Counted from the first letter of the stretch, positions 7,111-17,131 are shown. The stretch: 64,000 nucleotides of DNA from Candidatus Neomicrothrix sp. UBA2974 (GCA_002348705.1 DEAU01000013.1:1-64000), one strand, 5' to 3'. Notes: a model not told the origin generated them from the letters alone. Translations and numbers: made by a program.

Positions 7111-9105
7111 TCAGTCCTCCTGGGGGGACTCAGCGGCCCGAGTACGAATCTCGTCAACCACACCCTGGTCAGCCAAGGTCGTCGTATCACCTAGATCCCG
7201 GCCCTCGGCCACATCTCGCAGCAGGCGGCGCATTATCTTGCCACTCCGAGTCTTGGGAAGGTCTGGCACCAGCGCTACGGCCTTAGGTCGGGCAATCGGC
7301 CCCAACTTGGTGGCCACGTGGCCCCGGATTTCCTCTCCTAGTTCGGGCGACGCCTGATGGGTACCCCGGAGGATGACATAGCCAACTATGGCCTGACCGG
7401 TCGTGTCGTCGCTGGCACCAACCACTGCCGCCTCAGCCACTGCCGGATGGTCGACAAGGGCCGACTCGACTTCGGTGGTCGAGATCCGGTGACCCGACAC
7501 ATTCATGACATCGTCAACCCGTCCGAGAAGCCAGAGATAGCCATCCTCGTCGAGTTTGGCGCCATCACCAGCGAAGTACCGGCCTTCGAAGCGAGACCAA
7601 TAGGTCTCGCGGTAGCGATCCGGATCACCCCAGATGCCACGCAGCATCGACGGCCACGGACGGGTGATCGTCAGGTACCCGCCTCCCTGAGAGACGGGGC
7701 TCCCTTCGTCATCGACCAGTTCAGCAAACACCCCGGGAATCGGGCCACAAGCCGAACCGGGCTTAGTGGTCGTGACACCGGGAAACGGGGTGATCATGTG
7801 TCCCCCAGTCTCGGTCTGCCACCAGGTGTCCACTATGGGGCACGACGAGCCACCGATGTTCTCGTGATACCACATCCACGCCTCGGGGTTGATGGGCTCT
7901 CCTACCGTGCCCAGCACTCGCAATGAAGAAAGATCATGGGCGGCCGGCTCAGAGGTCCCCCATTTCATGAAAGTCCGAATGGCCGTAGGCGCCGTGTACA
8001 ACTGGGTAACCCCATAGCGCTCGATGATGTCCCACAGTCGGTCTTTGGGCCATGAAGCTCGATCGCCGTGGCGGAACTCGGGCCGAGGCGTGTCCGGTGT
8101 CCCCTCATACATCACGGAGGTACAGCCATTGGCCAAGGGGCCGTAGACGATGTAACTGTGGCCGGTCACCCAACCGATATCGGCAGCGCACCAGTAGACG
8201 TCCTTATCTGGTTGGACATCAAAGGAGTAGCGGTGGGTATAAGCCACTTGGGTTAGATAGCCGCCGGTGGTGTGCATGATTCCCTTGGGCTTGGCTGTCG
8301 TCCCCGAGGTGTAGAGCAGGTACAGAAGTTGCTCGCTGTCCATCGGCTCCGCCGGACAGTCGGTCGAGGCATCGGCCACCAGGTCGTGCCACCACAGGTC
8401 ACGCCCCTCAGTCATGTCGACGTCGATACCGCATCGGTCCACCACCACGACATGTTCAACAGACGGTGCTCCAACGGCTAGAGCGGCATCCACGTTGACC
8501 TTTAGTGCTGAGGGCTCGCCACGCCGGTATCCAGCATCCGCCGTGATGACCAATCTTGCTTCAGCATCTTCGCAACGGTCGACGATTGAATCGGGGGAAA
8601 ATCCGCCGAAGATCACGCTGTGAGCCACACCGAGGCGGGCACAGGCGAGCATGGCCACCGGCAACTCGGGGATCATTGGCATGTAGACGGCCACCCGATC
8701 ACCTCGTTCGAGGCCTAGGCCTTTGAGGACGTTGGCGAAGCGACACACGTCGTCAAGCAACTCCGCATAGGTGATGTTCCGGGTATCACCAGGCTCTCCC
8801 TCCCAGTGGTAGGCGATCCGGTCGCCTCGACCGGCATCTACGTGTCGGTCCAGACAGTTGGCCGAGATGTTCAAACGCCCGCCGACGAACCACTCAGCGA
8901 ACGGCAGATCCCATCGCAACGTGGTATGGAAGTCCTCCTCCCAGGTCACAAGTTCACGAGCCTGCCGTGCCCAGAACGCCTCGTAGTCGTTGGCCGCCTC
9001 GTCGTGATGCGACGAGTCGCTCAACAGGCTGGCAGCGACGAACTCGGGTGCTGGTGGGAAGGTGCGGTCTTCGACGTAGTAATCCTCGATGGTCGGTTCG
9101 CTCAT
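7111..9105 (-). CDS. acs: Acetyl-CoA synthetase (AMP-forming)
   Basis: Activates acetate to acetyl-CoA through acetyl-AMP. 664 residues, full family length. Visible are the ATP-binding P-loop as YTSGTTAKPKGIMHTTGGY (usual form TSGSTGKPKG, so Ser to Thr and Gly to Ala), YWCAADIGWVTGHSYIVYGP, DTWWQTETGG, and the C-terminal catalytic lysine motif KTRSGKIMRRLLR, the site usually silenced by lysine acetylation. The start ATG 9105 has GGGAG seven bases upstream. It lies 67 bases after the methyltransferase gene that ends the complex I array. Confidence 0.96.
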   Translation of the reverse strand: MSEPTIEDYYVEDRTFPPAPEFVAASLLSDSSHHDEAANDYEAFWARQARELVTWEEDFHTTLRWDLPFAEWFVGGRLNISANCLDRHVDAGRGDRIAYHWEGEPGDTRNITYAELLDDVCRFANVLKGLGLERGDRVAVYMPMIPELPVAMLACARLGVAHSVIFGGFSPDSIVDRCEDAEARLVITADAGYRRGEPSALKVNVDAALAVGAPSVEHVVVVDRCGIDVDMTEGRDLWWHDLVADASTDCPAEPMDSEQLLYLLYTSGTTAKPKGIMHTTGGYLTQVAYTHRYSFDVQPDKDVYWCAADIGWVTGHSYIVYGPLANGCTSVMYEGTPDTPRPEFRHGDRASWPKDRLWDIIERYGVTQLYTAPTAIRTFMKWGTSEPAAHDLSSLRVLGTVGEPINPEAWMWYHENIGGSSCPIVDTWWQTETGGHMITPFPGVTTTKPGSACGPIPGVFAELVDDEGSPVSQGGGYLTITRPWPSMLRGIWGDPDRYRETYWSRFEGRYFAGDGAKLDEDGYLWLLGRVDDVMNVSGHRISTTEVESALVDHPAVAEAAVVGASDDTTGQAIVGYVILRGTHQASPELGEEIRGHVATKLGPIARPKAVALVPDLPKTRSGKIMRRLLRDVAEGRDLGDTTTLADQGVVDEIRTRAAESPQED

Positions 9106-9172
9106 TGGCGGTACTCCCAGTGTGCCAATCGGATAGTGCGAGAAAGGACCCTAGTCAGGGTCGCTGGCAAGG

Positions 9173-10264
9173 TCAGGAGCCGCCGCTGCAGGAAACGTGC
9201 CACTCCAAGACGGTGAAGCCGCCGAGGCCGGAAGGATCAAGCAGGGCTTCCGCCTCGGAAATACGACTCCGGGCTCGCAACGCATCGAGGTCTCCAAGGT
9301 GCGCCCGTTTCTCCCATAGACGGCTTCCGGCCTCCACCAGATCGCCGATGTCGTGATGACGGAGGAAGTCGGCTTGGGTTGAAGAAACCGCACCCGGCGG
9401 CAACTGGTCGACAGCTACCTCGACGGTCACGTCTTGGCTACCTGGGGCGTCGACCGGCGGTCCGCCCCGGTCGTGTCCCCTGTACGTGCGAACCCACTCT
9501 CCGACCGGCCGGGCGGCCAGTTCCGCAGTCGTTGACGTGTAGTCGAACACCAGCACGCTCCCTCGCCTAATTAACTCCCGCGCACTCTCCACCCACCGGG
9601 CAGCCTCGGCCTGCACGGGAACCCATACACCCGCTCCGGCCGCGGCAGGTGACAAGGGCCAAGACGGTTCAATGGGTTGTCCGAGGACCTCGACAAATGT
9701 TTCAATTGGACCGTTCTGCGGAGACAGGCCCACGCGGACCTCCCGCCAGTCGGCCCCGTCGGAGGCCGCTAGGCCGAAGGCCAAGTTGTCCAACAACTCG
9801 TTGGCCACTACCACGCCCGCGTCGACCGGGCCCACCTCTTCAAGGCTGACTACAGAGGCCAAGCGGTCACCGGTCGGCTGGGCAGCTCGCAACGGCGATG
9901 ACCGCTCGACCATGACGTACCTACCTTCGACTAGGCAGGCCGGATCGGAGGCCAACACCGCCCGCGCCAAGGTGCCCACCCCGGCGGCCGCCTCGACCAC
10001 CGTGAATCCGACCGGCCGACCGAGAGCCGTCCACCGGTCATCAAGCCACCGGGCCAGCAAAGCACCAAACAACGGCCCCACTTCTGGCGATGTCAGGAAG
10101 TCGCCACGGCGACCTGCGGCACCCCCGGTCGCGTAGAAGCCCCCGTCGGGGTCATAGAGGCAGGCCTCTACCCAGTCGTCAAAAGCCAGCGGTCCGTCGA
10201 CGCGAATCCGGTCAGCGAGTCTTTCGGCGAGGAACTTGTCGGGGCCGACTGGTGACGACATCAT
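9173..10264 (-). CDS. MidA/NDUFAF7-family SAM-dependent methyltransferase (DUF185)
   Basis: Predicted protein-arginine methyltransferase of the family that includes human NDUFAF7, which dimethylates an Arg of NDUFS2 (NuoD) during complex I assembly. 363 residues. Motifs in order: YDPDGGFYATG, RGDFLTSPEVGPLFGALLAR (the DUF185 hallmark), the SAM loop VVEAAAGVGTLARAVL, and VVANELLDNLAF. The start has two tandem ATGs (10264 and 10261). It lies 31 bases after nuoN1 on the same strand, so it looks like the last gene of the 11-subunit complex I operon. NuoD1 carries the target-equivalent Arg. Methylation of NuoD1 is inference from family and context. Confidence 0.87.
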   Translation of the reverse strand: MMSSPVGPDKFLAERLADRIRVDGPLAFDDWVEACLYDPDGGFYATGGAAGRRGDFLTSPEVGPLFGALLARWLDDRWTALGRPVGFTVVEAAAGVGTLARAVLASDPACLVEGRYVMVERSSPLRAAQPTGDRLASVVSLEEVGPVDAGVVVANELLDNLAFGLAASDGADWREVRVGLSPQNGPIETFVEVLGQPIEPSWPLSPAAAGAGVWVPVQAEAARWVESARELIRRGSVLVFDYTSTTAELAARPVGEWVRTYRGHDRGGPPVDAPGSQDVTVEVAVDQLPPGAVSSTQADFLRHHDIGDLVEAGSRLWEKRAHLGDLDALRARSRISEAEALLDPSGLGGFTVLEWHVSCSGGS

Positions 10265-10295
10265 CGGGCACGACGGGTAGGACCCGTCGAGACGG

Positions 10296-11804
10296 TCATC
10301 CCCCGAGGGCTACAAGGGTGACGTCGGTAAAGCGAGCCACCAGCTGCGGGGCCACGCCGAAGGCCAGTGTCACGACACCGCAGATGCCCAGCGCCGAGGC
10401 CAACGACGGGGTCATGGGGACGGACGAATGGTCGCCGTCCGGCACCTCGTCGGCCCACATCCGGCGGGCCAACGCCGCGTAGTAGTAGAGGGCAATGACC
10501 GAGTTCACGGCGCCGACGGCTGCCAGCACGTAGCCCCACGGCTCGCCGGCCGTAGCCAGCACCCGGAAAACCTCGAACTTGGCGAACCAACCGCCCAGCG
10601 GCGGGATGCCGGCCAACGAGAACAGAAAGATCGTCATAGCCACGGTGAGGCCCGGGGCGTAGTGGAAGGCCCCGGCGAAAGACGCTGTCTCGGCCGAGCC
10701 GGTCTTGCGGGCCAACACAATGATCACCGCGAAGGCACCCAAGTTCATGGCGGCATAAATGGCCAGGTAGGTCACTACGGCTGACAGGGCCTGGTCAGCA
10801 CTACCGCCACCGTGGCCCGCGACTGCCAGCGGGGCAATCATGAAGCCCGTCTGGGCCACGCCCGAGTAGGCCATCAGCCGAACCACGTTGGTCTGACGCA
10901 GGGCGACCATGTTCCCGACGGTCATCGAAGCTGCAGCCAAAATCCATATCAACGGCTCCCAGACATCAGCTGCCGTCGGGAATCCGACCAACACAAGGAC
11001 CAATAGGGCTACAAATCCCGCTGCCTTCGACGCCACGGCCAAGAAGGCGGTCACTGGAGTCGGCGCCCCCTCGTAGACGTCGGGTGCCCAGGTGTGGAAC
11101 GGCACAGCCGAAACCTTGAAGGCAAAGCCGGCGACAATGAAAACGATGGCCAAGGTAATCACCGGAACCGAGGATCCAGCAGCGGCAACCGCTGAGCCAA
11201 TGTCGGCCAACATCGTCGAGCCGCTGATCCCGTAGAGCAACGACATCCCGTAGAGCATTACCGCCGAGGCAAAAACTCCCATCAGGTAGTACTTAAGCCC
11301 TGCCTCGTTGCTGCGCTGGTCGCGTTTGCGCCATGCCACCATCAGGTAGGCGGGGATAGAGAGCAACTCGAGGGCCACGAATATCGAGACGAGGTCACGC
11401 GCCGAGGCCATCATGACCATGCCCATCACCGAGGCCAACAGGAGTCCGTAGTACTCGTTCTCCCAGTAATCGCCCTCGGCTACGTAGTTGGTGGACAACA
11501 GGACGACGACGTAGGCGGCCAACAGGAATACCGCCTTCATAACCAGAGAGAACTCGTCAACCACGTAGGCGCCGCCGAACATCACCCGGTCAGTGCCATC
11601 TGCGGCCAGAGTCAGAAGGGGCACGGCGGTGGCCAGTAGGCCGAGGCCGGCTAGTGCCGCAGTGATTGGACGGGCCTTCTCTAGGAAGATGATGTCGACC
11701 AGCGTGATCAACGCGCCGACAGCTAGAAGGACTAATTCGGGCGCGATGCCGTGCCAGTCGATGTGCGGGCGCTGAAACGCCAGGGTGAGCAGGTCGACGG
11801 TCAT
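10296..11804 (-). CDS. nuoN: NADH-quinone oxidoreductase-like subunit N (11-subunit set)
   Basis: Antiporter-like proton-pumping subunit in the membrane arm of complex I, 502 residues with about 14 predicted membrane helices. The channel residues are in place: Glu in VALELLSIPAYLMV (TM5) and Lys in FKVSAVPFHTWAPDVYEGAP (TM7). A further conserved block is RQTNVVRLMAYSGVAQTGFM. It belongs to set 1 with nuoM1 (five bases upstream) and precedes the methyltransferase gene. It is clearly related to, but distinct from, the second NuoN at 21078-22565. Confidence 0.95.
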   Translation of the reverse strand: MTVDLLTLAFQRPHIDWHGIAPELVLLAVGALITLVDIIFLEKARPITAALAGLGLLATAVPLLTLAADGTDRVMFGGAYVVDEFSLVMKAVFLLAAYVVVLLSTNYVAEGDYWENEYYGLLLASVMGMVMMASARDLVSIFVALELLSIPAYLMVAWRKRDQRSNEAGLKYYLMGVFASAVMLYGMSLLYGISGSTMLADIGSAVAAAGSSVPVITLAIVFIVAGFAFKVSAVPFHTWAPDVYEGAPTPVTAFLAVASKAAGFVALLVLVLVGFPTAADVWEPLIWILAAASMTVGNMVALRQTNVVRLMAYSGVAQTGFMIAPLAVAGHGGGSADQALSAVVTYLAIYAAMNLGAFAVIIVLARKTGSAETASFAGAFHYAPGLTVAMTIFLFSLAGIPPLGGWFAKFEVFRVLATAGEPWGYVLAAVGAVNSVIALYYYAALARRMWADEVPDGDHSSVPMTPSLASALGICGVVTLAFGVAPQLVARFTDVTLVALGG

Positions 11805-11809
11805 GGGGG

Positions 11810-13444
11810 TTAGCTGTCTCCGGCGGCGTGCTCGTCGTCGCTGTCACTATGGTCGTCGTGTCCGATCTTGTAGACGTCGGCACAATGAAGCTTTTCGGCT
11901 TCCTCGCCCTCGGCGGTCAGACACGGCGTCAGCGAGGCGTCGACCGCCCCATCGGTCACCCGGAACACCAGGTTCGGGTAGATACCGATGGCCAGAATGA
12001 GGGCTAGAAGCGGCGCCCAAGAGATCCACTCGTGCTTCGTAGTGTCGGTGATGTGCGGATCGTCAGCGAACTCCTCGGGTGGAGTACCGAAGGCTGCCCG
12101 CTGGAGCAACCAAAGCAGGTAGCCAGCGGCCAGCACCGTGCCGAGAGCAGCGACGACCATGAAGGTCCGGAAGGTCTCCACCGGTAGGCCATTACCAGGG
12201 TTGTAGGCCGACAGGATGGCCGGGAACTCGCCCCAGAAACCGGCCAGGCCAGGCAGGCCGAGCGAAGCCATGACGCAGAACCCGAAGATCCAGCCCATGC
12301 GGGGGGCTTGGACGAGCAGGCCGCCGAGCCGGCTTATCTCGAGGGTGTGGTACCGCTCTTTCACCGAGCCGGCCAAGAAGAACAGCATGCCGGTGATAAG
12401 GCCGTGGGCGACCATTCCCATGATCGCCGCGTTGATGCCGAAGTCGGTAAGCGTGGAGATACCTAGCATCACGAAGCCCATATGGGCCACCGAGGAGAAA
12501 GCGATCAAACGCTTCATATCCGACTGCGCAAGGCAGCCCAGTGCACCGTAGATAATGCCGACCACCGCCAATAGGCCGATCCACGGGGCCCACGACACGG
12601 CGGCGTCTGGAAGGATCGGAATGGCGATTCGCACAAAACCGTAGGTTCCGAGCTTCAACAGCACGGCAGCCAGGATGACCGAGCCGACTGTCGGAGCCTG
12701 AGTGTGCGCGTCGGGAAGCCATGTGTGGAACGGAAACATCGGCACCTTGATGCCAAAACCGAGGAACATCCCGCCGAAGATCCAGAGCTGGGCGTTGCGG
12801 GAAACGCCGCCAGCAGCCACCGCGTCGGCCAGACCGGAAAAGGTGAACGTCTCGGCGCCGGTCAGGAAAAACAAGGCCAGGAAGCTGACCAGCATCAAAG
12901 CCGAACCGAAAAGCGTGTACAGGAAGAACTTCAACGAGGCGTAGCGCCGGTCCTCGCCGCCCCACACGGCGATCATAAAGAACATCGGCAGGAGCACGAC
13001 CTCGAAGAACACGAAGAACAGCACCAGATCCTGGGCCACGAAGGTACCGATCATCCCCGTCTCCAAGACGAGAATCAGGATGAGGAAAGCCTTCGGGTTT
13101 ACCGGCTCCGGAAAGTGGTTCCAGCTGTAGACGATGCACAGCGGCACAACGAGCATGGTGAGCAAGATCAGCGGCAACGACATGCCGTCGATGCCTACCG
13201 CGTAGCGGCTGGCGATCACGTCGATCCAAGTCTTGTCGACGACGTACTGCAACTTGTCGGTGTGGTCCAGATCGAACCAGATGAGCAGCAGCACGCCCAC
13301 GAACGCCACCCATAGCGAGGTGACGAGCGCGATCAGCTTGTGCCGATCCTCGTTCTCCTTGGGAATGAGCATCATCACCGCCGCGCCCACTAGTGGCGAG
13401 AACGTGGCGAGCGTGATGCCCCAGCCGTCGAGCAGGTTTTCCAT
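11810..13444 (-). CDS. nuoM: NADH-quinone oxidoreductase-like subunit M (11-subunit set), His/Asp-rich tail
   Basis: Antiporter-like membrane subunit, 544 residues, about 14 helices. The key Glu is in FFEVVLLPMFFMIAVWGGED and the key Lys in GIKVPMFPFHTWLPDAHTQA. The broken-helix region has QSDMKRLIAFSSVAHMGFVM. The last 20 residues (KIGHDDHSDSDDEHAAGDS) are rich in His and Asp and lie beyond the last helix. It starts 11 bases after nuoL1 and ends five bases before nuoN1. Confidence 0.95.
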   Translation of the reverse strand: MENLLDGWGITLATFSPLVGAAVMMLIPKENEDRHKLIALVTSLWVAFVGVLLLIWFDLDHTDKLQYVVDKTWIDVIASRYAVGIDGMSLPLILLTMLVVPLCIVYSWNHFPEPVNPKAFLILILVLETGMIGTFVAQDLVLFFVFFEVVLLPMFFMIAVWGGEDRRYASLKFFLYTLFGSALMLVSFLALFFLTGAETFTFSGLADAVAAGGVSRNAQLWIFGGMFLGFGIKVPMFPFHTWLPDAHTQAPTVGSVILAAVLLKLGTYGFVRIAIPILPDAAVSWAPWIGLLAVVGIIYGALGCLAQSDMKRLIAFSSVAHMGFVMLGISTLTDFGINAAIMGMVAHGLITGMLFFLAGSVKERYHTLEISRLGGLLVQAPRMGWIFGFCVMASLGLPGLAGFWGEFPAILSAYNPGNGLPVETFRTFMVVAALGTVLAAGYLLWLLQRAAFGTPPEEFADDPHITDTTKHEWISWAPLLALILAIGIYPNLVFRVTDGAVDASLTPCLTAEGEEAEKLHCADVYKIGHDDHSDSDDEHAAGDS

Positions 13445-13455
13445 GTCGGCGTCTC

Positions 13456-15765
13456 CTAGACGATGACGATCAGCACGCCGGCCAAGACCGTCGCAGCGGC
13501 GAACAGGATCGCCGCGTAGCTCTGGACCTTTCCGGAGTTGATCTTGCGAAGTTCCTCACCCGCCCCGGACGACCCGCGTCCGGAGGCGTTGACCACACCG
13601 TCGACCACAAGTTGGTCGACCTTCTCGTAGACGACGGTCCCAGCCTTCACGGCAGTCTCACCAGCCAGATCCACGGTGCGATCGATGACGTCTTGATTGA
13701 CCCTGTAGGCGAAACGAGCCAGCGGACCCTTTGTGCCGTCTGCCACGACGCCGTTGTAGAAGTGGTCAAGGTAGTACTTGTTAGCCAACAGGGTGTGGCC
13801 CATTCGAGCCAGCGGCCACTTGGTGGTCGGCCCATCCGGTAACTCGGTAAGGCTGGTCCCCGCAGCCTTCGAAGCTGCTTCGACCTTCACGAAGTAGTAC
13901 CACGACGCAACGCCCACGCCGACCAGCACCACCACTGTCGACACGACGGCAAGCGACCAGCTAGGTCGGGCGTGGTAAATCGCCGGGAAGTAGCCGGCCA
14001 CCGGTTCTACGAAGTGCCCAAAGCGCTCTTGCAGGCCCTTGGGCGCCAACTGGAAGCCCTTGGGCATGTTCAGGAAGCCTGCGAAGACCGCTAGTCCGGC
14101 CAAAATCCATAGCGGTACGGTTATGCGAGGGCCGGACTCATGCGGATGGCCGTGGCCCCGGAACTCGCCAAAGAAGGTGAGGTAGACGCAACGGGTCATG
14201 TAGGCGGCGGTCAGCGCGGCGGTCAGCATGCCCATGCCAAGCATCAGGGTGTAGGCACCGTTGCCATCGGTACCACCCATCAGGCCCCAGCCGCCGGTGC
14301 CAACGAGGATCTCGTCCTTGGACCAGAAGCCAGCTAGAGGCGGCAGTCCAGCTAGAGCAATAGTGCCGATCATGAAAGTCCGGTAGGTGTGCGGCATCTC
14401 CTTGCGGAGGCCTCCCATGTCGGATTTCATGTCGAAGCTGTGCACGGCGTGGCTGACCGAACCGGAGCCCAGGAACAGACAGGCCTTGAAGAAGGCATGG
14501 GTGAAGAGGTGGAACATTGCTGCCGTCCAGGCGCCAACACCGAGGGCCATCACCATGTAACCCAACTGTGAAATGGTCGAGTAGGCGAGAACCTTCTTGA
14601 TGTCGCGCTGCACGAAGGCCAGGCAGGCGCCGACAATGGTGGTGAGGCCGCCAATGAAGGCCATCAGGTTGATGGAACTCCCGGCGATCTGGAAGCCCTC
14701 AAAGAACACGCCGTACATGCGGGCAATCATGAACACACCAGCGACGACCATGGTGGCGGCGTGGATGAGCGCTGAAACCGGGGTGGGACCAGCCATGGCG
14801 TCGGGTAGCCAGGTGTGCAGGAAGAACTGGCCTGACTTCGACATGACAGCGGCCATCAGGCAGCAGGAGGCAACCAGCAACGCTGTCTGGGACAGTGCCC
14901 CGCTGTTGGCTAGAGCGTTGGTCTCGGCAATGGAGAAAGAACCGAAGGTGCCGGGCAGAGCATCACCGGCGGCGAAGAAGAGGATGGTCACGCCAACCAG
15001 CAGACCCATGTCGCCGACCCGGTTGGTCAGGAAGGCCTTCAGGGCAGCGTCGCTGTTGGGCTTTTCCTCCCACCAGTGTCCAATAAGGGCGAAAGAACAA
15101 ACGCCGACCAGTTCCCAGGCGCACAGCAACTGAAGCGTGTTCTCCGACACGACCAGCAGGAGCATCGAGGCGCTGAACAGAGACAAGAAAGCGAAGAAGT
15201 GCGTGTATCGCCGGTCGCCAGCCACGTAGTCGGTGGAATACACGTGCACCAAAAGTGAAACCAGGGTGACGACAATGAGCATCATCACCGCTGGGCCGTC
15301 AACAAGAGTGCCGACAGTGAACTCAACGCCATTGGTCTGGAACCAGGTGATCGTCTGGTGGACGGCCAGCGAAGGATGGCCGTGAGCGTCTCCGTGCCCT
15401 TCGCTATGTCCGTCACCATGGGCGCCGTGTCCGTCATCATGGGCGCCGTGTCCGTCGTCGTGCATCACAACGGCGGCATGAACCTCTTCCCCATGAAAGT
15501 TGTCCCGATGGTCGATCCAAGCGGCGCCGGTCAGTAGAGCCAGCACGAAAGCGATACCCAACGCTGCGATGCCCAACTCCGAGCCACCCCTGGGGAGGCG
15601 TTTGCCAAAGAAGAGAATTCCGACAAATGAGAGTGCCGGCAGCAGCGGGATCAGCCAGACATTGCGCAGGAACCAACTGCCGCCGTGGGTGATTCCGAGG
15701 GCCAGGTCACCGGCACCGTGGGCCGTGGCGGACGCCGAGGCGGCGAAGGTGAGGAGTGTAGACAT
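13456..15765 (-). CDS. nuoL: NADH-quinone oxidoreductase-like subunit L (11-subunit set), His-rich loop
   Basis: Most distal antiporter-like subunit with the long lateral helix, 769 residues, longer than the usual 610-650. The channel Glu is in CAWELVGVCSFALIGHWW and Lys in MSKSGQFFLHTWLPDAMAGP. Residues about 100-130 form a His/Asp/Gly-rich loop (pieces such as HDDGHGAHGDGH), encoded by a short tandem DNA repeat at about 15376-15463. A region after the last core helices (VEAASKAAGTSLTELPD, then a further 120 residues ending in a helix) holds the lateral-helix part. It is four bases after nuoK1. Confidence 0.95.
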   Translation of the reverse strand: MSTLLTFAASASATAHGAGDLALGITHGGSWFLRNVWLIPLLPALSFVGILFFGKRLPRGGSELGIAALGIAFVLALLTGAAWIDHRDNFHGEEVHAAVVMHDDGHGAHDDGHGAHGDGHSEGHGDAHGHPSLAVHQTITWFQTNGVEFTVGTLVDGPAVMMLIVVTLVSLLVHVYSTDYVAGDRRYTHFFAFLSLFSASMLLLVVSENTLQLLCAWELVGVCSFALIGHWWEEKPNSDAALKAFLTNRVGDMGLLVGVTILFFAAGDALPGTFGSFSIAETNALANSGALSQTALLVASCCLMAAVMSKSGQFFLHTWLPDAMAGPTPVSALIHAATMVVAGVFMIARMYGVFFEGFQIAGSSINLMAFIGGLTTIVGACLAFVQRDIKKVLAYSTISQLGYMVMALGVGAWTAAMFHLFTHAFFKACLFLGSGSVSHAVHSFDMKSDMGGLRKEMPHTYRTFMIGTIALAGLPPLAGFWSKDEILVGTGGWGLMGGTDGNGAYTLMLGMGMLTAALTAAYMTRCVYLTFFGEFRGHGHPHESGPRITVPLWILAGLAVFAGFLNMPKGFQLAPKGLQERFGHFVEPVAGYFPAIYHARPSWSLAVVSTVVVLVGVGVASWYYFVKVEAASKAAGTSLTELPDGPTTKWPLARMGHTLLANKYYLDHFYNGVVADGTKGPLARFAYRVNQDVIDRTVDLAGETAVKAGTVVYEKVDQLVVDGVVNASGRGSSGAGEELRKINSGKVQSYAAILFAAATVLAGVLIVIV

Positions 15766-15769
15766 CGGC

Positions 15770-16069
15770 TCAGCCCCGCAACTGGTCGATCGTCGCCAAG
15801 TCGATGGACCGGCGGTTGCGATATAGCAGTAGGACCATAGCCAGACCCACTCCGACCTCGGCAGCAGCTACAGCGATGACAAACAGGGCGAACACCTCGC
15901 CACCTACCGTCTCCCGGAAAGCGCCAAAGGCAACGAGGTTGATGTTCACGGCGTTAAGGATCAGTTCGATTGACATGAGCATCAGGACGCCATTGCGACG
16001 GGCCAAAACCCCGTAGACGCCAATCGAGAACAGGATGGCAGACAGCAAGAGGAACTGATTCAGCAACAT
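15770..16069 (-). CDS. nuoK: NADH-quinone oxidoreductase-like subunit K (11-subunit set)
   Basis: Three-helix membrane subunit of 99 residues, homologous to MrpC. The conserved glutamates of helices 2 and 3 are present in MLMSIELILNAVNINLVAFG and VIAVAAAEVGVGLAMVLLLY. It begins one base after the nuoJ1 stop (TGA, then C, then ATG on the minus strand) and ends four bases before nuoL1. Length and motifs are normal. Confidence 0.96.
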   Translation of the reverse strand: MLLNQFLLLSAILFSIGVYGVLARRNGVLMLMSIELILNAVNINLVAFGAFRETVGGEVFALFVIAVAAAEVGVGLAMVLLLYRNRRSIDLATIDQLRG

Positions 16070-16070
16070 G

Positions 16071-16616
16071 TCAGTCCTTCCTCGCCACCACGATGGCCCC
16101 GATGAGGGCGGCCAGCAGCAGGACGGAGACCGCCTCGAAAGGAACGATGTAGGTGCTGAAGAGGCTGTCGGACACCTCGGCAGTAGTGCTGGGGGCCGCT
16201 CGGGCCACCTCGGCGTCCTCGAAGGAGTCGACCAAGGCAGCGGTCATCACACCGAACACCAGCAGGCCAACCAATCCGGCCATAAGGCGCTTCTCCGACG
16301 TCACGCCATCGTCCTCTCCGAAGGATCCCTTGGTGAGCATGATGCCGAATAGGAAGAGAACCACGATGGCGCCGATATAAACCATCACTTGGGTAACGCC
16401 CACGAATTCAGCGCCAAGTAGCACGAAATGGCCAGCCGCTCCAGCCAACACAACCACCAGGTAGAGGGCAGCGTGGACCACGTTGCGGGTGGTAACCATG
16501 CGCAGGGCGGCCGCGACCATGGTCAGCGCCATGACGGCAAACGCCACATTCTGCGCAACGAGAACTTCACCGCTGGTCAGTCGGTCCAGATCGCCGAGGG
16601 CGGCCAGCACATTCAC
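16071..16616 (-). CDS. nuoJ: NADH-quinone oxidoreductase-like subunit J (11-subunit set)
   Basis: Five-helix membrane subunit of 181 residues. The family region is ALYLVVVLAGAAGHFVLLGA followed by GVTQVMVYIGAIVVLFLFGI, which contains the pi-bulge helix 3 linked to coupling. The GTG start at 16616 overlaps the nuoI1 stop (GTGA). A short loop of about 40 residues joins the last helices. Nothing unusual is seen. Confidence 0.95.
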   Translation of the reverse strand: MNVLAALGDLDRLTSGEVLVAQNVAFAVMALTMVAAALRMVTTRNVVHAALYLVVVLAGAAGHFVLLGAEFVGVTQVMVYIGAIVVLFLFGIMLTKGSFGEDDGVTSEKRLMAGLVGLLVFGVMTAALVDSFEDAEVARAAPSTTAEVSDSLFSTYIVPFEAVSVLLLAALIGAIVVARKD

Positions 16617-17131
16617 CGGGGCACCTTCGCCTTCTTGACTTCGCTACCCGCCTCATAATCCTCAAAGTCGGGGACGGTCTCCATCCACTGGCCGAGCTTC
16701 GACTTGTCATGGAGGAGGTCGGCGATCCTCGGCTCGGAATACTCGAACTCTGGCGACCAGAACAGGGCTTCGAACGGGCACACCTCGACGCAGATGCCGC
16801 AGTACATGCATAGCGAGAAGTCAATGTCGAAGCGATCGAGTGCATTCTTCTGGCGAGGTTTACCGCCGGGACGCCGCGGTGGAGCCTTGTACTTGTGGCC
16901 CTCGATATAGATACACCAGTCGGGACACTCGCGCGCGCACAACATGCAAGCCGTGCAGTTCTCCTCGTGGAGGGTGATAACGCCGCGGGCACGCGGCGTC
17001 GGTGCCTCCTTGACCTTCGGATACTGCACTGTGTGAGGTCCCTTAGTGAGGGTTCTCAACATCGTCTTTATGGTGACACCAAGGCCCTTTACCAGACCGG
17101 GCAGCTTCGGAACAGCCATCTTCGGGGGCAT
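16613..17131 (-). CDS. nuoI: NADH-quinone oxidoreductase-like subunit I, 2[4Fe-4S] (11-subunit set)
   Basis: Carries clusters N6a and N6b, which pass electrons to N2 in NuoB. Two full cluster motifs are visible: CTACMLCARECPDWC and CMYCGICVEVCPFEAL. The start is ATG 17131, which overlaps the nuoH1 stop as ATGA; a longer frame from 17200 would overlap nuoH by 70 bases. 172 residues. In this set there is no NuoE, F or G, so NuoI would be the entry side for electrons, as in ferredoxin-driven or Fpo-type complexes. Confidence 0.95.
   Translation of the reverse strand: MPPKMAVPKLPGLVKGLGVTIKTMLRTLTKGPHTVQYPKVKEAPTPRARGVITLHEENCTACMLCARECPDWCIYIEGHKYKAPPRRPGGKPRQKNALDRFDIDFSLCMYCGICVEVCPFEALFWSPEFEYSEPRIADLLHDKSKLGQWMETVPDFEDYEAGSEVKKAKVPR

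Noticed and set aside
9173..10264. The methyltransferase as a general small-molecule methylase
   Set aside because: DUF185 hallmarks (RGDFLTSPEVGPLFG and VVANELLDNL) and position in the nuo operon fit MidA/NDUFAF7 better.
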